Origin: an uncultured Porphyromonadaceae bacterium | Lineage (GTDB): Bacteria > Bacteroidota > Bacteroidia > Bacteroidales > Muribaculaceae | NCBI GenBank assembly: GCA_945873625.1 | Contig: CAMCDS010000023.1 | Location: 1-37,849 of the forward strand | Direction of reading: 5' to 3' | DNA length: 37,849 nt | Shown: piece after piece, positions 15,622 through 24,503 of the stretch | Layout: each line of letters opens with the position of its first letter | How positions within the stretch are numbered: the stretch's first letter is position 1 | Notes under the pieces: model-generated | The model's database searches: none | What the model saw: only the letters and a program-made list of their open reading frames with translations | Told to the model about the DNA's origin: nothing | Translations under genes and position numbers: made by a program

Positions 15622-18600
15622 TCAGCGTGCTCCGGCGTTGTGGCTCGTGTATTCCTCCGAGAGGCGGCGCGAGCGTGCCTGGTCGATTTTCTTATAGTTT
15701 GCGTCGTTCTCGATGGCCGAGATGTCGATGCCGTCTTTGCGGATGTCGTCGACGAGCGTCCATATCATCGAGTCGACGAGGCGTTCCTCTTCCGAAGTGG
15801 CGGCGTATTCCTCGGGCGACAGACCCTGCAGACGCACCACGTATGGGAAATACGTCAGCAGCGTGCTGATGTATTCCTCTTCGGAATACCCCTTGGTCGA
15901 CGACCCTCCGCCGTAGTATGCCTGATAGGCTTCTTTCAGTTCCTGCTCGGTGAGGCCGTTGGCCTTTAGGATGCGGTCTACGGTCTCTTGCTTGCCGCCG
16001 AAGTCGCGGTAGAGCTCGATGAAGTGGTAGAACTGATAGGGTGCATATCGCGTCTCGAGCGAGAAGACGGGGTTGAGGAAGGCGGCGTTCATGGCCTTGT
16101 TGTAGCGGATGTAGGGGGCGAAGCGTTCCATCACGGCCACGAGGCGGTCGAGGCCGCGCTTGGTGAGAGCGGCGTCGGCCAGACGCTCCTTCTTGCCCAG
16201 TTCGGCGAGGAGCTGTCCGCTCGTCATGCCCACGCTGATGGTGTAGGGCAGAGTGGCCTCTCCGGTCTTCTTTTCGAGCATGGTGAGGATTTCGACGGCC
16301 TTGTTCCATTCCTTGCGCGCGCCGGCCATGTCGCCCTCGTCGCGGCGTGCGTCGCCGTCGTAGAGGAGCTGGGTGGCGAGGTCGACGAGCGAGGTGCGCA
16401 CCGTGGCGAGCATGCGTCCGGCGGTCTCGTCGAAGTAGGGAGCCTTCTTGCCGGGAGCCACGTCGGCGCCGCCCCAGCGGTAACGCTTGGTTATCACGTC
16501 GTAGGCGCGGTCGGAGCGCGAGGCGTTGGCCTCCTGCATCGTGGGCACGAGCTGGAGGGCCATGCCCGTCGAGCGCATATAGGGCGAGAGACCGAGATAA
16601 TAGTCGTCGCCTACGGTCGACGCCCAGTAGATGGGACGCTTCCAGCCGTTTTTGGCGTTGGTGGCTATGATGTCGAGCATGAGCAGCTCTGAGAGCGAGA
16701 GGTATCGCTTCTGCTGGTAGGCCCGGGCCTGGCTGAGGTCGATGGTGATGGCGTCGACCACGCGCGTGGTGTCGGCTCCGGTGACGAGGCCGCGGTCGAT
16801 TACGGTCTTGCGGTCGACGGGGATGCTGACTATGGGGGAGTCGAATGCGGGATACGTGTAGCGTTCACGTCCCTTTCCGGCATAGACGCCCTTGATGGCC
16901 GTGAGCAGGTCTACGGGCTGACGCCCCTCGCCGAGCACGGTAACGTCGGCCTTGCCGTAGGCTATGTCTTCGGGGCGGGCAGTATAGTCGACGGGCGCGG
17001 CCGTGTAGCTCTGCATCCTCTGCTGGTTGGCATACCAGTCGGAGTTGAGATAGCTGAGGTTGATGATCTTAACGTCGGGACGCACACCCTCTACCTCCTG
17101 GGCATACCAGAGGGGGAATGTGTCGTTGTCGCCGTTGCAGAAGATTATGGCGTTGGGCTCGAGGCTTTCGAGATAGTTGACTGCATAGTCGCGTGCGGCG
17201 TAGCGGCCCGAGCGGTCGTGGTCGTCCCACGTCTGGCTCACCATCTGCAGGGGCACGGCAATGCCCAGCGCGCAGGCTATGGCTGCGCAGATGCGCGAGG
17301 CCTTTCCGAGCGAGGCGGGTTCGTCGGTGATGCTCGAGGGCTGGGTCTCCTCTTCGGAGGCGGCTCCGCGGGACACGGCGCGCTCGGCTGTCTTCCTGTC
17401 TTCAAGGTCTTCCACTCCCTCCTTCTTCGAGCGCCTGCTCATGAAGAAGAGGAGGATGCGCCAGAGGGCAGCCACGCCCATGCCGATCCAGATGGCGAAG
17501 GCGTAGAACGAGCCGGCGAATGCGTAGTCGCGCTCACGCGGCTGGTTGGGCGGCTGGTTGAGGTAGAGCACGATGGCGATGCCGGTCATGAAGAAGAGGA
17601 AGAACACCACCCAGAACTGCTCGATACCCCTGCGTCCGGCAAATGCCTGCCAGAATAGGCCGAGAAGGCCGAGGATGAGCGGGAGCATGAAGTAGACGTT
17701 GTGGCCGGCGTTGCCCTTGCCGAGGGGTTCGGGCAGCAGGCTCTGGTCGCCGAGGCGGTTGTTGTCGATGAAGGGGATGCCTGAAATCCAGTTGCCGGCG
17801 TCGAGCTCGCCCGACTGGTTGTTGATGTCGTTCTGGCGACCGGCGAAGTTCCACATGAAATATCTGAGATACATGTGGTTGAGCTGGTAGTTGAAGAAGT
17901 ATGCCAGGTTCTGCGAGAAAGTGGGCTTGTAGGCCATTTTCGTCGGATAGGCGTAGCTGCCGGTGTACTGGTTGTAGACAGGCATCGTCTGCGTGTCGAG
18001 TTCGGGCATCTCCTCTCCGGTTTCGGGCGAGACGGCGTTGATTACCACCATGTTGTCGGGCGTGGTATCGTTGAGGTTCACCCACTGCGCGTAGTAGGGG
18101 CGGTGGAGCGAGCTGTAGATGCGCGGGAAGAGCATGTTGAGCTCCGGATTCATCTTGGGCTCGCTCTTGTGGTCGCGCACCACATAGTAGTCGCCGCCAC
18201 GGGCCGCGAGGGCAGCGTTGCGGTTGATTTCGTCTTCGTGGAGGAAGCCCGACGAGCTCTCGGGCACGGCACCCCTGATACCTTTGGCATACTGCTTCGG
18301 GCCTCGTTCGATCACGGGGTTGTAGAAGGGGGTGGTGAGCACCACGGGCGCTCCGTCTTCGGCCTGGCCGACGGTGTCGGTGCGTGAACCGGCATACTCG
18401 CGCTGCGGGCTGCTGTTGATGGTCTCGCCGTAGAGCAGGGGCGACTCGCCATACTGCTCGCGGTTGAGGTAAGACGCGAGGTCAAACACGTTGTCGGGCG
18501 AGTTCTGGTTCATCGGCGTGTCGGCGTTGGAGCGGATGAGGATGAGGGCGTAGCTCGAATAGCCCACGAAGATCACGGCCATGCTCCACGCTATGACGTT

Positions 18601-19620
18601 GAGCACGCGCACCGAAACCTTTTTGGCGAAGATGAAGAGCCACGCGGCCAGGGCAATCAGGAGCACCAGCCCGGGCCACACGCTGTTGCCGAAGAAGAGC
18701 ATGCCGCTGACGGCCACCGCAAGGAGAAACGACACCTTGACGGCCACGGCCGACTTCTGGCGGTTGAGCTCGAAGAGCGCCCAGAGGAAGATGGCTATCG
18801 TAAGCACGGCGTAGAAGATAGCGCCGCTGTTGAAGCTCATGCCGAAATCGTTGACAAACATCAGCTCGAACGCCTGGGCCACCTTGATGAAGCCCGGCAC
18901 GAGGCCGAAGAGCACGAGGGCTATGATGACGAACGAGAGGAGCAGGGCGAGAAGCGACTTCGTGAGGTTCATGCCCGGATATTTGCGGTAAGCGAACACG
19001 AGCACGATGGCCGGGATGCAGAGCAGGTTGAGCAGATGCACGGCCACGCTGACGCCGATGATGTATGCTATCAGAATCAGATATGCGTCGGAATGCGGCC
19101 GGTCGGCGCGGTTCTCCCATTTCAGTATGAGCCAGAACACCAGCGCGGTGCAGAACGACGAGAAGGCGTAGACCTCACCCTCGACGGCCGAGAACCAGAA
19201 GGTGTCGCTCCAGCAGTAAGCCAGGGCACCGGCCACGCCGCTGCCCATGATAGCCAGATACTGCTGCAGCGAAGGCTCCGAACGCTGGCCGTCTTTCACT
19301 GTCAGACGGCGCACCAGGTGCGTGATGGTCCAGAAGAGCAACAGTATTGTCAGGGCGCTCAGCAGTCCGCTCATGGCGTTGACGGCCACGGCCACCGTCT
19401 GTGGCGAAGCGGCGAAATTGGCAAAAAATCTGGCCGTGAGCATGAAAATGGGGTTGCCCGGCGGGTGGCCCACCTCCAGCTTGTCGGCCTGGATTATAAA
19501 CTCGCCGCAGTCCCAGTAAGACGCGGTAGGCTCAAGCGTGAGCCAGTAAGTCAGCAGGGCGATTGCGAACACAATCCAGCCGACTACGTTGTTGATGAGG
19601 TTATAACGTCTTGTTATCAT
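15622..19620 (-). CDS. DUF2723 multi-pass membrane protein, probable lipid-sugar-dependent O-glycosyltransferase
   Basis: 1332 residues. The first ~370 and the region ~620-860 carry about a dozen transmembrane helices. Residues 30-56 (WDCGEF at 36-41, then GHPPGNP) are the signature of DUF2723; D37 and E40 sit where GT-C glycosyltransferases carry catalytic acids in the first luminal loop. The family is related to TMEM260-type protein O-mannosyltransferases. A large soluble part follows, with two regions (~370-620 and ~870-1332) likely periplasmic, the latter helical and TPR-like. I infer a role in the Bacteroidota protein O-glycosylation or another envelope glycan pathway; the substrate is unknown. 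It is the first gene of the operon ending in hemD and has a consensus promoter. Confidence 0.85.
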   Translation of the reverse strand: MITRRYNLINNVVGWIVFAIALLTYWLTLEPTASYWDCGEFIIQADKLEVGHPPGNPIFMLTARFFANFAASPQTVAVAVNAMSGLLSALTILLLFWTITHLVRRLTVKDGQRSEPSLQQYLAIMGSGVAGALAYCWSDTFWFSAVEGEVYAFSSFCTALVFWLILKWENRADRPHSDAYLILIAYIIGVSVAVHLLNLLCIPAIVLVFAYRKYPGMNLTKSLLALLLSFVIIALVLFGLVPGFIKVAQAFELMFVNDFGMSFNSGAIFYAVLTIAIFLWALFELNRQKSAVAVKVSFLLAVAVSGMLFFGNSVWPGLVLLIALAAWLFIFAKKVSVRVLNVIAWSMAVIFVGYSSYALILIRSNADTPMNQNSPDNVFDLASYLNREQYGESPLLYGETINSSPQREYAGSRTDTVGQAEDGAPVVLTTPFYNPVIERGPKQYAKGIRGAVPESSSGFLHEDEINRNAALAARGGDYYVVRDHKSEPKMNPELNMLFPRIYSSLHRPYYAQWVNLNDTTPDNMVVINAVSPETGEEMPELDTQTMPVYNQYTGSYAYPTKMAYKPTFSQNLAYFFNYQLNHMYLRYFMWNFAGRQNDINNQSGELDAGNWISGIPFIDNNRLGDQSLLPEPLGKGNAGHNVYFMLPLILGLLGLFWQAFAGRRGIEQFWVVFFLFFMTGIAIVLYLNQPPNQPRERDYAFAGSFYAFAIWIGMGVAALWRILLFFMSRRSKKEGVEDLEDRKTAERAVSRGAASEEETQPSSITDEPASLGKASRICAAIACALGIAVPLQMVSQTWDDHDRSGRYAARDYAVNYLESLEPNAIIFCNGDNDTFPLWYAQEVEGVRPDVKIINLSYLNSDWYANQQRMQSYTAAPVDYTARPEDIAYGKADVTVLGEGRQPVDLLTAIKGVYAGKGRERYTYPAFDSPIVSIPVDRKTVIDRGLVTGADTTRVVDAITIDLSQARAYQQKRYLSLSELLMLDIIATNAKNGWKRPIYWASTVGDDYYLGLSPYMRSTGMALQLVPTMQEANASRSDRAYDVITKRYRWGGADVAPGKKAPYFDETAGRMLATVRTSLVDLATQLLYDGDARRDEGDMAGARKEWNKAVEILTMLEKKTGEATLPYTISVGMTSGQLLAELGKKERLADAALTKRGLDRLVAVMERFAPYIRYNKAMNAAFLNPVFSLETRYAPYQFYHFIELYRDFGGKQETVDRILKANGLTEQELKEAYQAYYGGGSSTKGYSEEEYISTLLTYFPYVVRLQGLSPEEYAATSEEERLVDSMIWTLVDDIRKDGIDISAIENDANYKKIDQARSRRLSEEYTSHNAGAR

Positions 19621-19756
19621 TGATGTTACAAGTAGTTTTCAAATATCGGTATTCCCCCTGCCGTGCCGCGATGTAGAGCCGGAGGGGGCTTGTGGTCAGA
19701 CCGAAAATCCGCCCGCCCGACCCGTGGCCGCGCAGGCGCGATATAGTCCTAACGTG

Positions 19757-19788
19757 CAAAAGTAACAAATATTCCTCACAGACGCAAA
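19757..19788 (-). promoter_or_regulatory. Promoter of the DUF2723-to-hemD operon
   Basis: Minus-strand TTTG (19788-19785), a 20-bp spacer and TACTTTTG (19764-19757) match the Bacteroidota consensus. The leader of about 130 nt before the ATG at 19620 contains a CCCCCT/AGGGGG stem (19654-19659 with 19683-19688). Confidence 0.85.
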
Positions 19789-19843
19789 TTTACCTCTCTT
19801 CATGTTCCTGACAGAATGTGCTATGGGGAACATACTTTAAGAG

Positions 19844-20959
19844 TTACTCAGGGAGGAGGTAGTTGGCGCTGCGGCCACCCTCTCCGCTGTTGCGGAGCAT
19901 GCCTTTGGAGATAAGGTCGTTGATGTCGCGGAGTGCGGTGTCCTGTGAGCAACTGCATATTTTCGCCCACTTAGAGGAAGTCAGTTTCCCCTCAAAGCCA
20001 TCCCATAAGCGGTTGATGACTTTACGCTGTCGCACGTTGATGTCAACATCCCGGAAGCGGTCCCGGTAAGCAGCCTTTTCCAGTGTGCGCTCAATTACGC
20101 CTGAAGCTCTCGTTATGGCTTTTTCAAGACAATCGAAGAACCACAGGAGCCATTCGGTAATGTCGAGGTCTCCTTTCTGTGTGCGCTCCAGTATTTTGTA
20201 ATAATCCTTCTTGTTTCGGTTGATTTCAGCCGACATACTGTAGTAGCGCGCAGAATCGACGTCGAGACGTGCCAGCAGCATATCGGCGAGAGTCCGGCTT
20301 ATACGACCGTTGCCGTCATCAAACGGATGGACGGTAACAAACCAAAGATGCGCCACAGCCGCCATGATGAATGCTGGCAGGCCGGCATTATTGCACCAGC
20401 TGATCAGACGCTCCATTTCTGCGGGGACATCATCCGATGCCTGTGCCTCATAGTGTACTTTCTCATGGCCGAAAGCTCCGGAAACTACCTGCATCGGTTC
20501 TTCTCCCTTCCGCCAGTCGGCAACAGTTATACGGTGCATACCGCTTCTGCCCAGAGGGAAAAGAGCGGCATGCCACCCGAACAGCCGTTCATCAGTCAGT
20601 GGCTCTCGGCAGTTACGCATAGCGTCGAGCATCACGTCGACCAGACCTTCGACATAATGGTCTTCAACGAGCAATCCATCATCCTCAATCCCGAGACGGC
20701 GGGCAATACTGCTTCTGACCGAATTAGGATTGAGCAGCACACCCTCAATCTCGGATGAACTGATCAGCTCCTCGGTCATAGCCGAGAGCAACGACCGGCA
20801 CTTCTCATTAAAGCCAAGCATCGACATCCGGCCATTAAGAAGTCCATGCAGCTGGCTCAGCCGACTCATTGGTTCAAGCAATGCTTCGGCATCCCATCTG
20901 AAATCCGGCCAGTCTTTCTGTTGCCAGATATAGCCGCTATGTCCTTGCGTCCTCCTCAT
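19844..20959 (-). CDS. Fic family protein (DUF4172 N-terminus, class II self-inhibited)
   Basis: 371 residues. The N-terminus YIWQQKDWPDFRWD matches the DUF4172 domain found on Fic proteins. The Fic core has the active-site motif HPFDDGNGR (211-219) with H211 intact, so AMP or another nucleotide monophosphate transfer to a target hydroxyl is expected. The segment SSEIEG (68-73) fits the inhibitory motif [S/T]xxxE[G/N] placed before the Fic core, which blocks ATP binding in cis. Residues ~310-371 form a winged-helix-like domain. The target is unknown; autoregulation or a housekeeping protein are possible. There is no separate antitoxin gene next to it. Its promoter lies so close that the ATG is at or near the transcription start, giving a probably leaderless mRNA. 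Confidence 0.93.
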   Translation of the reverse strand: MRRTQGHSGYIWQQKDWPDFRWDAEALLEPMSRLSQLHGLLNGRMSMLGFNEKCRSLLSAMTEELISSSEIEGVLLNPNSVRSSIARRLGIEDDGLLVEDHYVEGLVDVMLDAMRNCREPLTDERLFGWHAALFPLGRSGMHRITVADWRKGEEPMQVVSGAFGHEKVHYEAQASDDVPAEMERLISWCNNAGLPAFIMAAVAHLWFVTVHPFDDGNGRISRTLADMLLARLDVDSARYYSMSAEINRNKKDYYKILERTQKGDLDITEWLLWFFDCLEKAITRASGVIERTLEKAAYRDRFRDVDINVRQRKVINRLWDGFEGKLTSSKWAKICSCSQDTALRDINDLISKGMLRNSGEGGRSANYLLPE

Positions 20960-20963
20960 GCTG

Positions 20964-20995
20964 CAAATTTAGCAATTGGCAGTGAACCCGCCAAA
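20964..20995 (-). promoter_or_regulatory. Promoter of the Fic gene, predicted leaderless
   Basis: Minus-strand TTTG (20995-20992), a 20-bp spacer, TAAATTTG (20971-20964), then CAGC and the start ATG (20959). Transcription in this phylum starts some five to seven bases past the -7 element, which is at the ATG. Confidence 0.82.
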
Positions 20996-21038
20996 CAATC
21001 ACCTCATAAATACTTTGCGTAGAGCTGCCGGGGAGTGG

Positions 21039-23540
21039 TCAGTCGCGGTAATATATCCTCTTGACGCGCGGCGAGACGCCGGTCAGAATCTCGTAGGGGA
21101 TGGTGCCGAGCGTGTCGGCCAGGCGCTCCACGGGGGCTTCGGGTCCGAAGACCACCACCTCGTCGCCGACGGCGCAGTCGATGCCGCTGACGTCGAGCAT
21201 GCAGGCGTCCATGCAGATATTGCCGATGGTCGGAGCCTCGCATCCGTTGACGAGCACTTTTACCGCCCCGCATCCGAAATGGCGGTTCATGCCGTCGGCG
21301 TAGCCTATGGGGATGGTGGCTATCTTCGACGGAAGTCGGAGCATTCCGCGCCGCCCGTAGCCCACGGCCTCCCCGGCCGGGTATTCGCGCAGGGCGATTA
21401 TCACCGTGCGCAGACGCGACACGGGGAGCAGCTCGCCCCGGCGGCCGAGCGGGTCGACGCCGTAGAGGCCGATGCCCAGACGCGCGAAGTCGTAGGGCCA
21501 TTCGCGTCCGTAGCGTATTATTCCGGCCGAGTTGAGGATGTGGCGCTTGAAAGGCACCGACATCCGCGAGAGCATATAGTCGGTGTAGCGGCCGAAGCGC
21601 GAGAGCTGCGCCTCGGTGTATTCGTCCATGTCGAGGCAGTCGGCCGTGGCGAGATGCGAGAATACGGTTGCCGCCTGCACGTAGGTCTGCGATTCGAGTG
21701 TGTCGATTAGCGCGGGCAGCTCCTCCTCGATGAAGCCGGTGCGGTGCATTCCGGTGTCGAGCTTTATGTGGATGGGGTAGCGCTCCACTCCGGCGCGGCG
21801 GGCGGCGCGTATTACGTCGGCAAGCATCCCGGGGCTGTAGATTTCCGGCTCCAGGCGGTTGACAAACATCGACTTATAGTTCACTACCCGCGGATTCATC
21901 ACCATTATCGGCATCGATATGCCTCCGCGGCGCAGCTCTATACCCTCGTCGAGCACGGCTACGGCCAGATAGGCGGCTCCGGCGTCCTGAAGCGTCTTGG
22001 CTATCTCGAAACTTCCGGCGCCGTAGCCCGAAGCCTTCACCATGGCTATGAGTCCGGTGCCCGAAGGGAGCATGTTGCGGAAATGGTTGAAGTTCTTGAC
22101 GAGCGCCCCGAGGTTCACTTCGAGTACTGTCTCGTGCTTGCGTGCCTCAAGGGCCTCGTAGACGCGCAGAAACTCGAATTCCGGAGCCCCTTTGAGGAGT
22201 ATTATCTCGTCGGAGAAGTCGGAGGGGTCGATTTCGGCGAGCATCTCCTCCGTGGAGCGGTAGAAGCGCGACGAGGCGGTAAATTCCGCTCTCCGGGCCG
22301 AAAGTTGCGGACCCACGCCGATGAAGCGGTCGATGCCGGCGCGCTCCACGGCTTCGGCGATGGCCGGATAGATGTCGCCCGACGGGTGCGACTCGTGGCG
22401 GAGGTCGCTGAGTATCAGTGTGCGCGACTGGCCGGGTGTGGTGCGCCGGCGCATGAAGTCGAGTGCCGGCAGCAGCGACGAGAAGTCGGACGTGTAGCTG
22501 TCGAAAATCAGCGAGCATGAGTTGACGCCCTCGCTCACGCTGAGGCGGGTGCCTATCGGGGTGAGGTGGGTGAACCGCTCGGCTATCAGCTTAGGCTCTA
22601 TCCCTTCCGACAGCATGAACGCAAGTGCGTTGGCCGCGTTCTCGAGACTCCACTCGTATCCCGAGGGATACACCACCTCGCCGCTGATGCCGTCGAACGT
22701 GTAGGCGAGCCGACCCTTCCCTTTTCCGTCGTCGCCTGCGGGACGCACCTGCAGGGGAGTCGAGGGCGACCCTCCTGTCGACCATGAGATTACGCGCCGG
22801 CCGTCGAGATAGGGCTTCAATGCCTCGGCGATGAGAGCGTTGTCGGCGTTGAAGATGACGGTCTTCACGGTGTCGGGAGCCGCTAAAAGAGCCTTTTCGG
22901 CAGCCTTGGCGCTCCGGCTCGCGAAGCCGGCGTCGTGGTTCGAGAGGAGGTTGGTGAGTATCACCGTGCCGGGACGGATTATCGAGGCCACGCGGCTCAT
23001 CTCCCCGGGATAGGAAATCCCGGTCTCGATGACGGCCAACTCCGTGGAGTCGTCAATCTCCCAGAGCGACAGCGGCACCCCTATCTGCGAATTATAGCTC
23101 CGGGGCGAGCGCACAGTCTCCCTGAGCGGCTCCATGAGCTGGAATATCCATTCCTTGAGATACGTCTTTCCCCTGCTTCCGGTGATAGCCACGGTGTCGC
23201 AGTCGGAATGGAGCGAGGCTATCCTCTGCAGTGCGGCCACCGAGTCGTCGACCTTTATCCATACGGCCTCGGGCATCTCCGCGGCATCATCGGGGATGCG
23301 GGTAACGACGAACGCCCTCACCCCCTGGCGGTAGAGGCCGGCTATGAACTTATGGCCGTCGTTGCCGCGGGTGGCGATGGCGAAAAAAAGGGTGGTCGGC
23401 GCGTCGGAAAGCGACCGCGAGTCAGTAAGCAGTATCCTGATGTCGCGCTCCATTGATGCCCCCGGGGCGGCCGCCACGCTGGCGGCGAGAGCCTTGTCGG
23501 AAAGCAGAGAGTCTGTTATTTTTCTGATTGACAGATGCAT
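21039..23540 (-). CDS. murF-alr: Bifunctional UDP-MurNAc-tripeptide:D-Ala-D-Ala ligase / alanine racemase
   Basis: 833 residues from the ATG at 23540; this start aligns with family N-termini (MHLSIRKI), and the nine extra residues of the longer frame look spurious. The N-terminal ~455 residues are MurF: ATP-binding loop GSRGKT (121-126; usual members have GxxGKT), then TGISYPGEM and the Mur ligase C-terminal domain (LILSDLRHES). The alanine racemase begins near 470 (VLEVNLGALVKNFNHFR), with the pyridoxal-phosphate lysine at 502 (AMVKASGYGAG) and the second-base tyrosine in AVGYGRR. The fusion makes D-alanine and attaches D-Ala-D-Ala to the peptidoglycan precursor. This fusion is typical of Bacteroidota. 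The gene is single, with its own promoter. Confidence 0.96.
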   Translation of the reverse strand: MHLSIRKITDSLLSDKALAASVAAAPGASMERDIRILLTDSRSLSDAPTTLFFAIATRGNDGHKFIAGLYRQGVRAFVVTRIPDDAAEMPEAVWIKVDDSVAALQRIASLHSDCDTVAITGSRGKTYLKEWIFQLMEPLRETVRSPRSYNSQIGVPLSLWEIDDSTELAVIETGISYPGEMSRVASIIRPGTVILTNLLSNHDAGFASRSAKAAEKALLAAPDTVKTVIFNADNALIAEALKPYLDGRRVISWSTGGSPSTPLQVRPAGDDGKGKGRLAYTFDGISGEVVYPSGYEWSLENAANALAFMLSEGIEPKLIAERFTHLTPIGTRLSVSEGVNSCSLIFDSYTSDFSSLLPALDFMRRRTTPGQSRTLILSDLRHESHPSGDIYPAIAEAVERAGIDRFIGVGPQLSARRAEFTASSRFYRSTEEMLAEIDPSDFSDEIILLKGAPEFEFLRVYEALEARKHETVLEVNLGALVKNFNHFRNMLPSGTGLIAMVKASGYGAGSFEIAKTLQDAGAAYLAVAVLDEGIELRRGGISMPIMVMNPRVVNYKSMFVNRLEPEIYSPGMLADVIRAARRAGVERYPIHIKLDTGMHRTGFIEEELPALIDTLESQTYVQAATVFSHLATADCLDMDEYTEAQLSRFGRYTDYMLSRMSVPFKRHILNSAGIIRYGREWPYDFARLGIGLYGVDPLGRRGELLPVSRLRTVIIALREYPAGEAVGYGRRGMLRLPSKIATIPIGYADGMNRHFGCGAVKVLVNGCEAPTIGNICMDACMLDVSGIDCAVGDEVVVFGPEAPVERLADTLGTIPYEILTGVSPRVKRIYYRD

Positions 23541-23612
23541 ATCGGTGGTGTGGTGAAGTATGCGCAAGGTCGGTCAGCCGGAGCGGTCGGCCGTCGGTCT
23601 TCGTCCAGACTG

Positions 23613-23644
23613 CAAATTTAGCAATTTTCGGCCTACGGCGCAAC
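23613..23644 (-). promoter_or_regulatory. Promoter of the MurF-Alr gene
   Basis: Minus-strand TAAATTTG (23620-23613) with GTTG (23644-23641) 20 bp upstream in place of TTTG. The leader is about 65 nt. The 16 bases TGCAAATTTAGCAATT (plus strand) are identical at the Fic promoter. Confidence 0.72.
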
Positions 23645-23660
23645 GCCGGAGGCCTACGAG

Positions 23661-23697
23661 CGAAAGGCGTGCCTCGCGATCCGGGGCACGCCTTTCG
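23661..23697 (-). terminator. Terminator of the small outer-membrane protein gene
   Basis: A perfect 13-bp stem: CGAAAGGCGTGCC (23661-23673) with GGCACGCCTTTCG (23685-23697), 11-base loop. It lies 37 bp past the stop codon at 23734 and insulates the MurF-Alr promoter. There is no long T-run. Confidence 0.75.
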
Positions 23698-23733
23698 TAT
23701 GGTGAATGGTTTATTGCATGAGACTGACCTGCG

Positions 23734-24192
23734 TCAGAAGTTATAGCCTATCTTCATGTTGAAGCAACTTGTGGAGTCGGCGTGTTTCGGAGTCCAGCAG
23801 TGGCCCAGATAGCCGATGCCGAAGTACCAGCGGTTGAATTTCAATCCTACCATGGGGTTGACGAGCACGGCTCCGCAGTCAGTGTGTTCGGTGTTGATTT
23901 CATAACCCACGTCGAACGAGAAGAAGGGATAGAGGCTGCGGATGCGGCCTTCGAACTGGAGGCGGGCAAAGAGCGGGATAAGGGGAGCGGAATCGAAATT
24001 CCAGCGCTCGGTGATACCGAAGCCGGCGCCGAGGGCGATGTTGGGGTGCACCTTGGCAGTGAAGCCGCCCTGGAAATTGAATGCTGTCCAGTCGTCGCCT
24101 GCCTGAATGGGCTGGAACTCAATGAAAGGTTCAACGGCCGAAGCGCAGAGAGCGCTGATGCCAAGCACTAAGGATAAGAAAAACTTCTTCAT
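23734..24192 (-). CDS. Small outer-membrane beta-barrel-like protein
   Basis: 152 residues. A signal peptide (MKKFFLSLVLGISALCASA) precedes alternating hydrophobic/polar strands rich in aromatic residues and glycine (TAFNFQGGFTAKV, ALGAGFGITERW, FFSFDVGYEI, WYFGIGYLGH), ending in a terminal phenylalanine (MKIGYNF). These are the hallmarks of a small outer-membrane barrel inserted by BAM. About six to eight strands fit. The function is unknown. No convincing promoter is seen upstream. A strong hairpin follows. Confidence 0.78.
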   Translation of the reverse strand: MKKFFLSLVLGISALCASAVEPFIEFQPIQAGDDWTAFNFQGGFTAKVHPNIALGAGFGITERWNFDSAPLIPLFARLQFEGRIRSLYPFFSFDVGYEINTEHTDCGAVLVNPMVGLKFNRWYFGIGYLGHCWTPKHADSTSCFNMKIGYNF

Positions 24193-24392
24193 AGTTGTGA
24201 GATTTTTGAGTAAGTTGTCGTTAGGTTTCCTCCGGGGTGGAATCCGGAATCCGGAATCTACGGTTTCTTACACTCTGAGGGGAGAAAATCAGGTGTGTTA
24301 TCTTTTCAACACGTCCCGAATCGTTTTGTTCATTCCTGATATGTAATTTTGGTTTGCGGTGCCCGAGGTCTTGCATGCGGGGCGGCTCCGAT
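24193..24392. other. Divergent intergenic region before upp
   Basis: Together with the upp promoter and leader this 311-bp gap separates divergent genes. It holds a seven-base tandem repeat GGAATCC, nearly three copies (24239-24258), and a second TAATTTTG at 24344-24351 whose nearest TTTG is only 15 bp upstream, so it is probably not a working promoter. No promoter for the minus-strand barrel gene is evident. No coding sequence is supported. Confidence 0.45.
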
Positions 24393-24423
24393 TTTGATAT
24401 TAGAACGATTTTATGTAATTTTG
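24393..24423 (+). promoter_or_regulatory. Promoter of the upp-recF gene run
   Basis: TTTG (24393-24396), a 19-bp spacer, and TAATTTTG (24416-24423) match the consensus. The leader is about 75 nt and contains the hairpin CGTTGA/TCAACG shortly before the upp ATG. Confidence 0.83.
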
Positions 24424-24503
24424 TAGACCCGTTGTAAACCACCTCTTCCGGTGAGCCTTTCGAGCCCTCCGGACGTTGACTTTTCAACGCAAGAAATACA
24501 GAT

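Noticed and set aside
14726..15697. 323-codon plus-strand frame across the epimerase and deacetylase genes
   Set aside because: It spans a real intergenic boundary of two well-supported minus-strand genes and has no motif.
19844..23540. Defence island or prophage around the Fic gene
   Set aside because: The neighbours are core genes (MurF-Alr, DUF2723 operon) with ordinary composition; no integrase, phage or restriction genes are present.
24239..24258. Tandem GGAATCC repeat as a CRISPR or iteron array
   Set aside because: There are fewer than three copies, no spacers, and no origin or Cas genes nearby; it is probably simple slippage.
24325..24351. Second TAATTTTG as an additional upp promoter
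   Set aside because: The nearest TTTG is only 15 bp upstream, too close for the consensus spacing, while 24393-24423 fits exactly.
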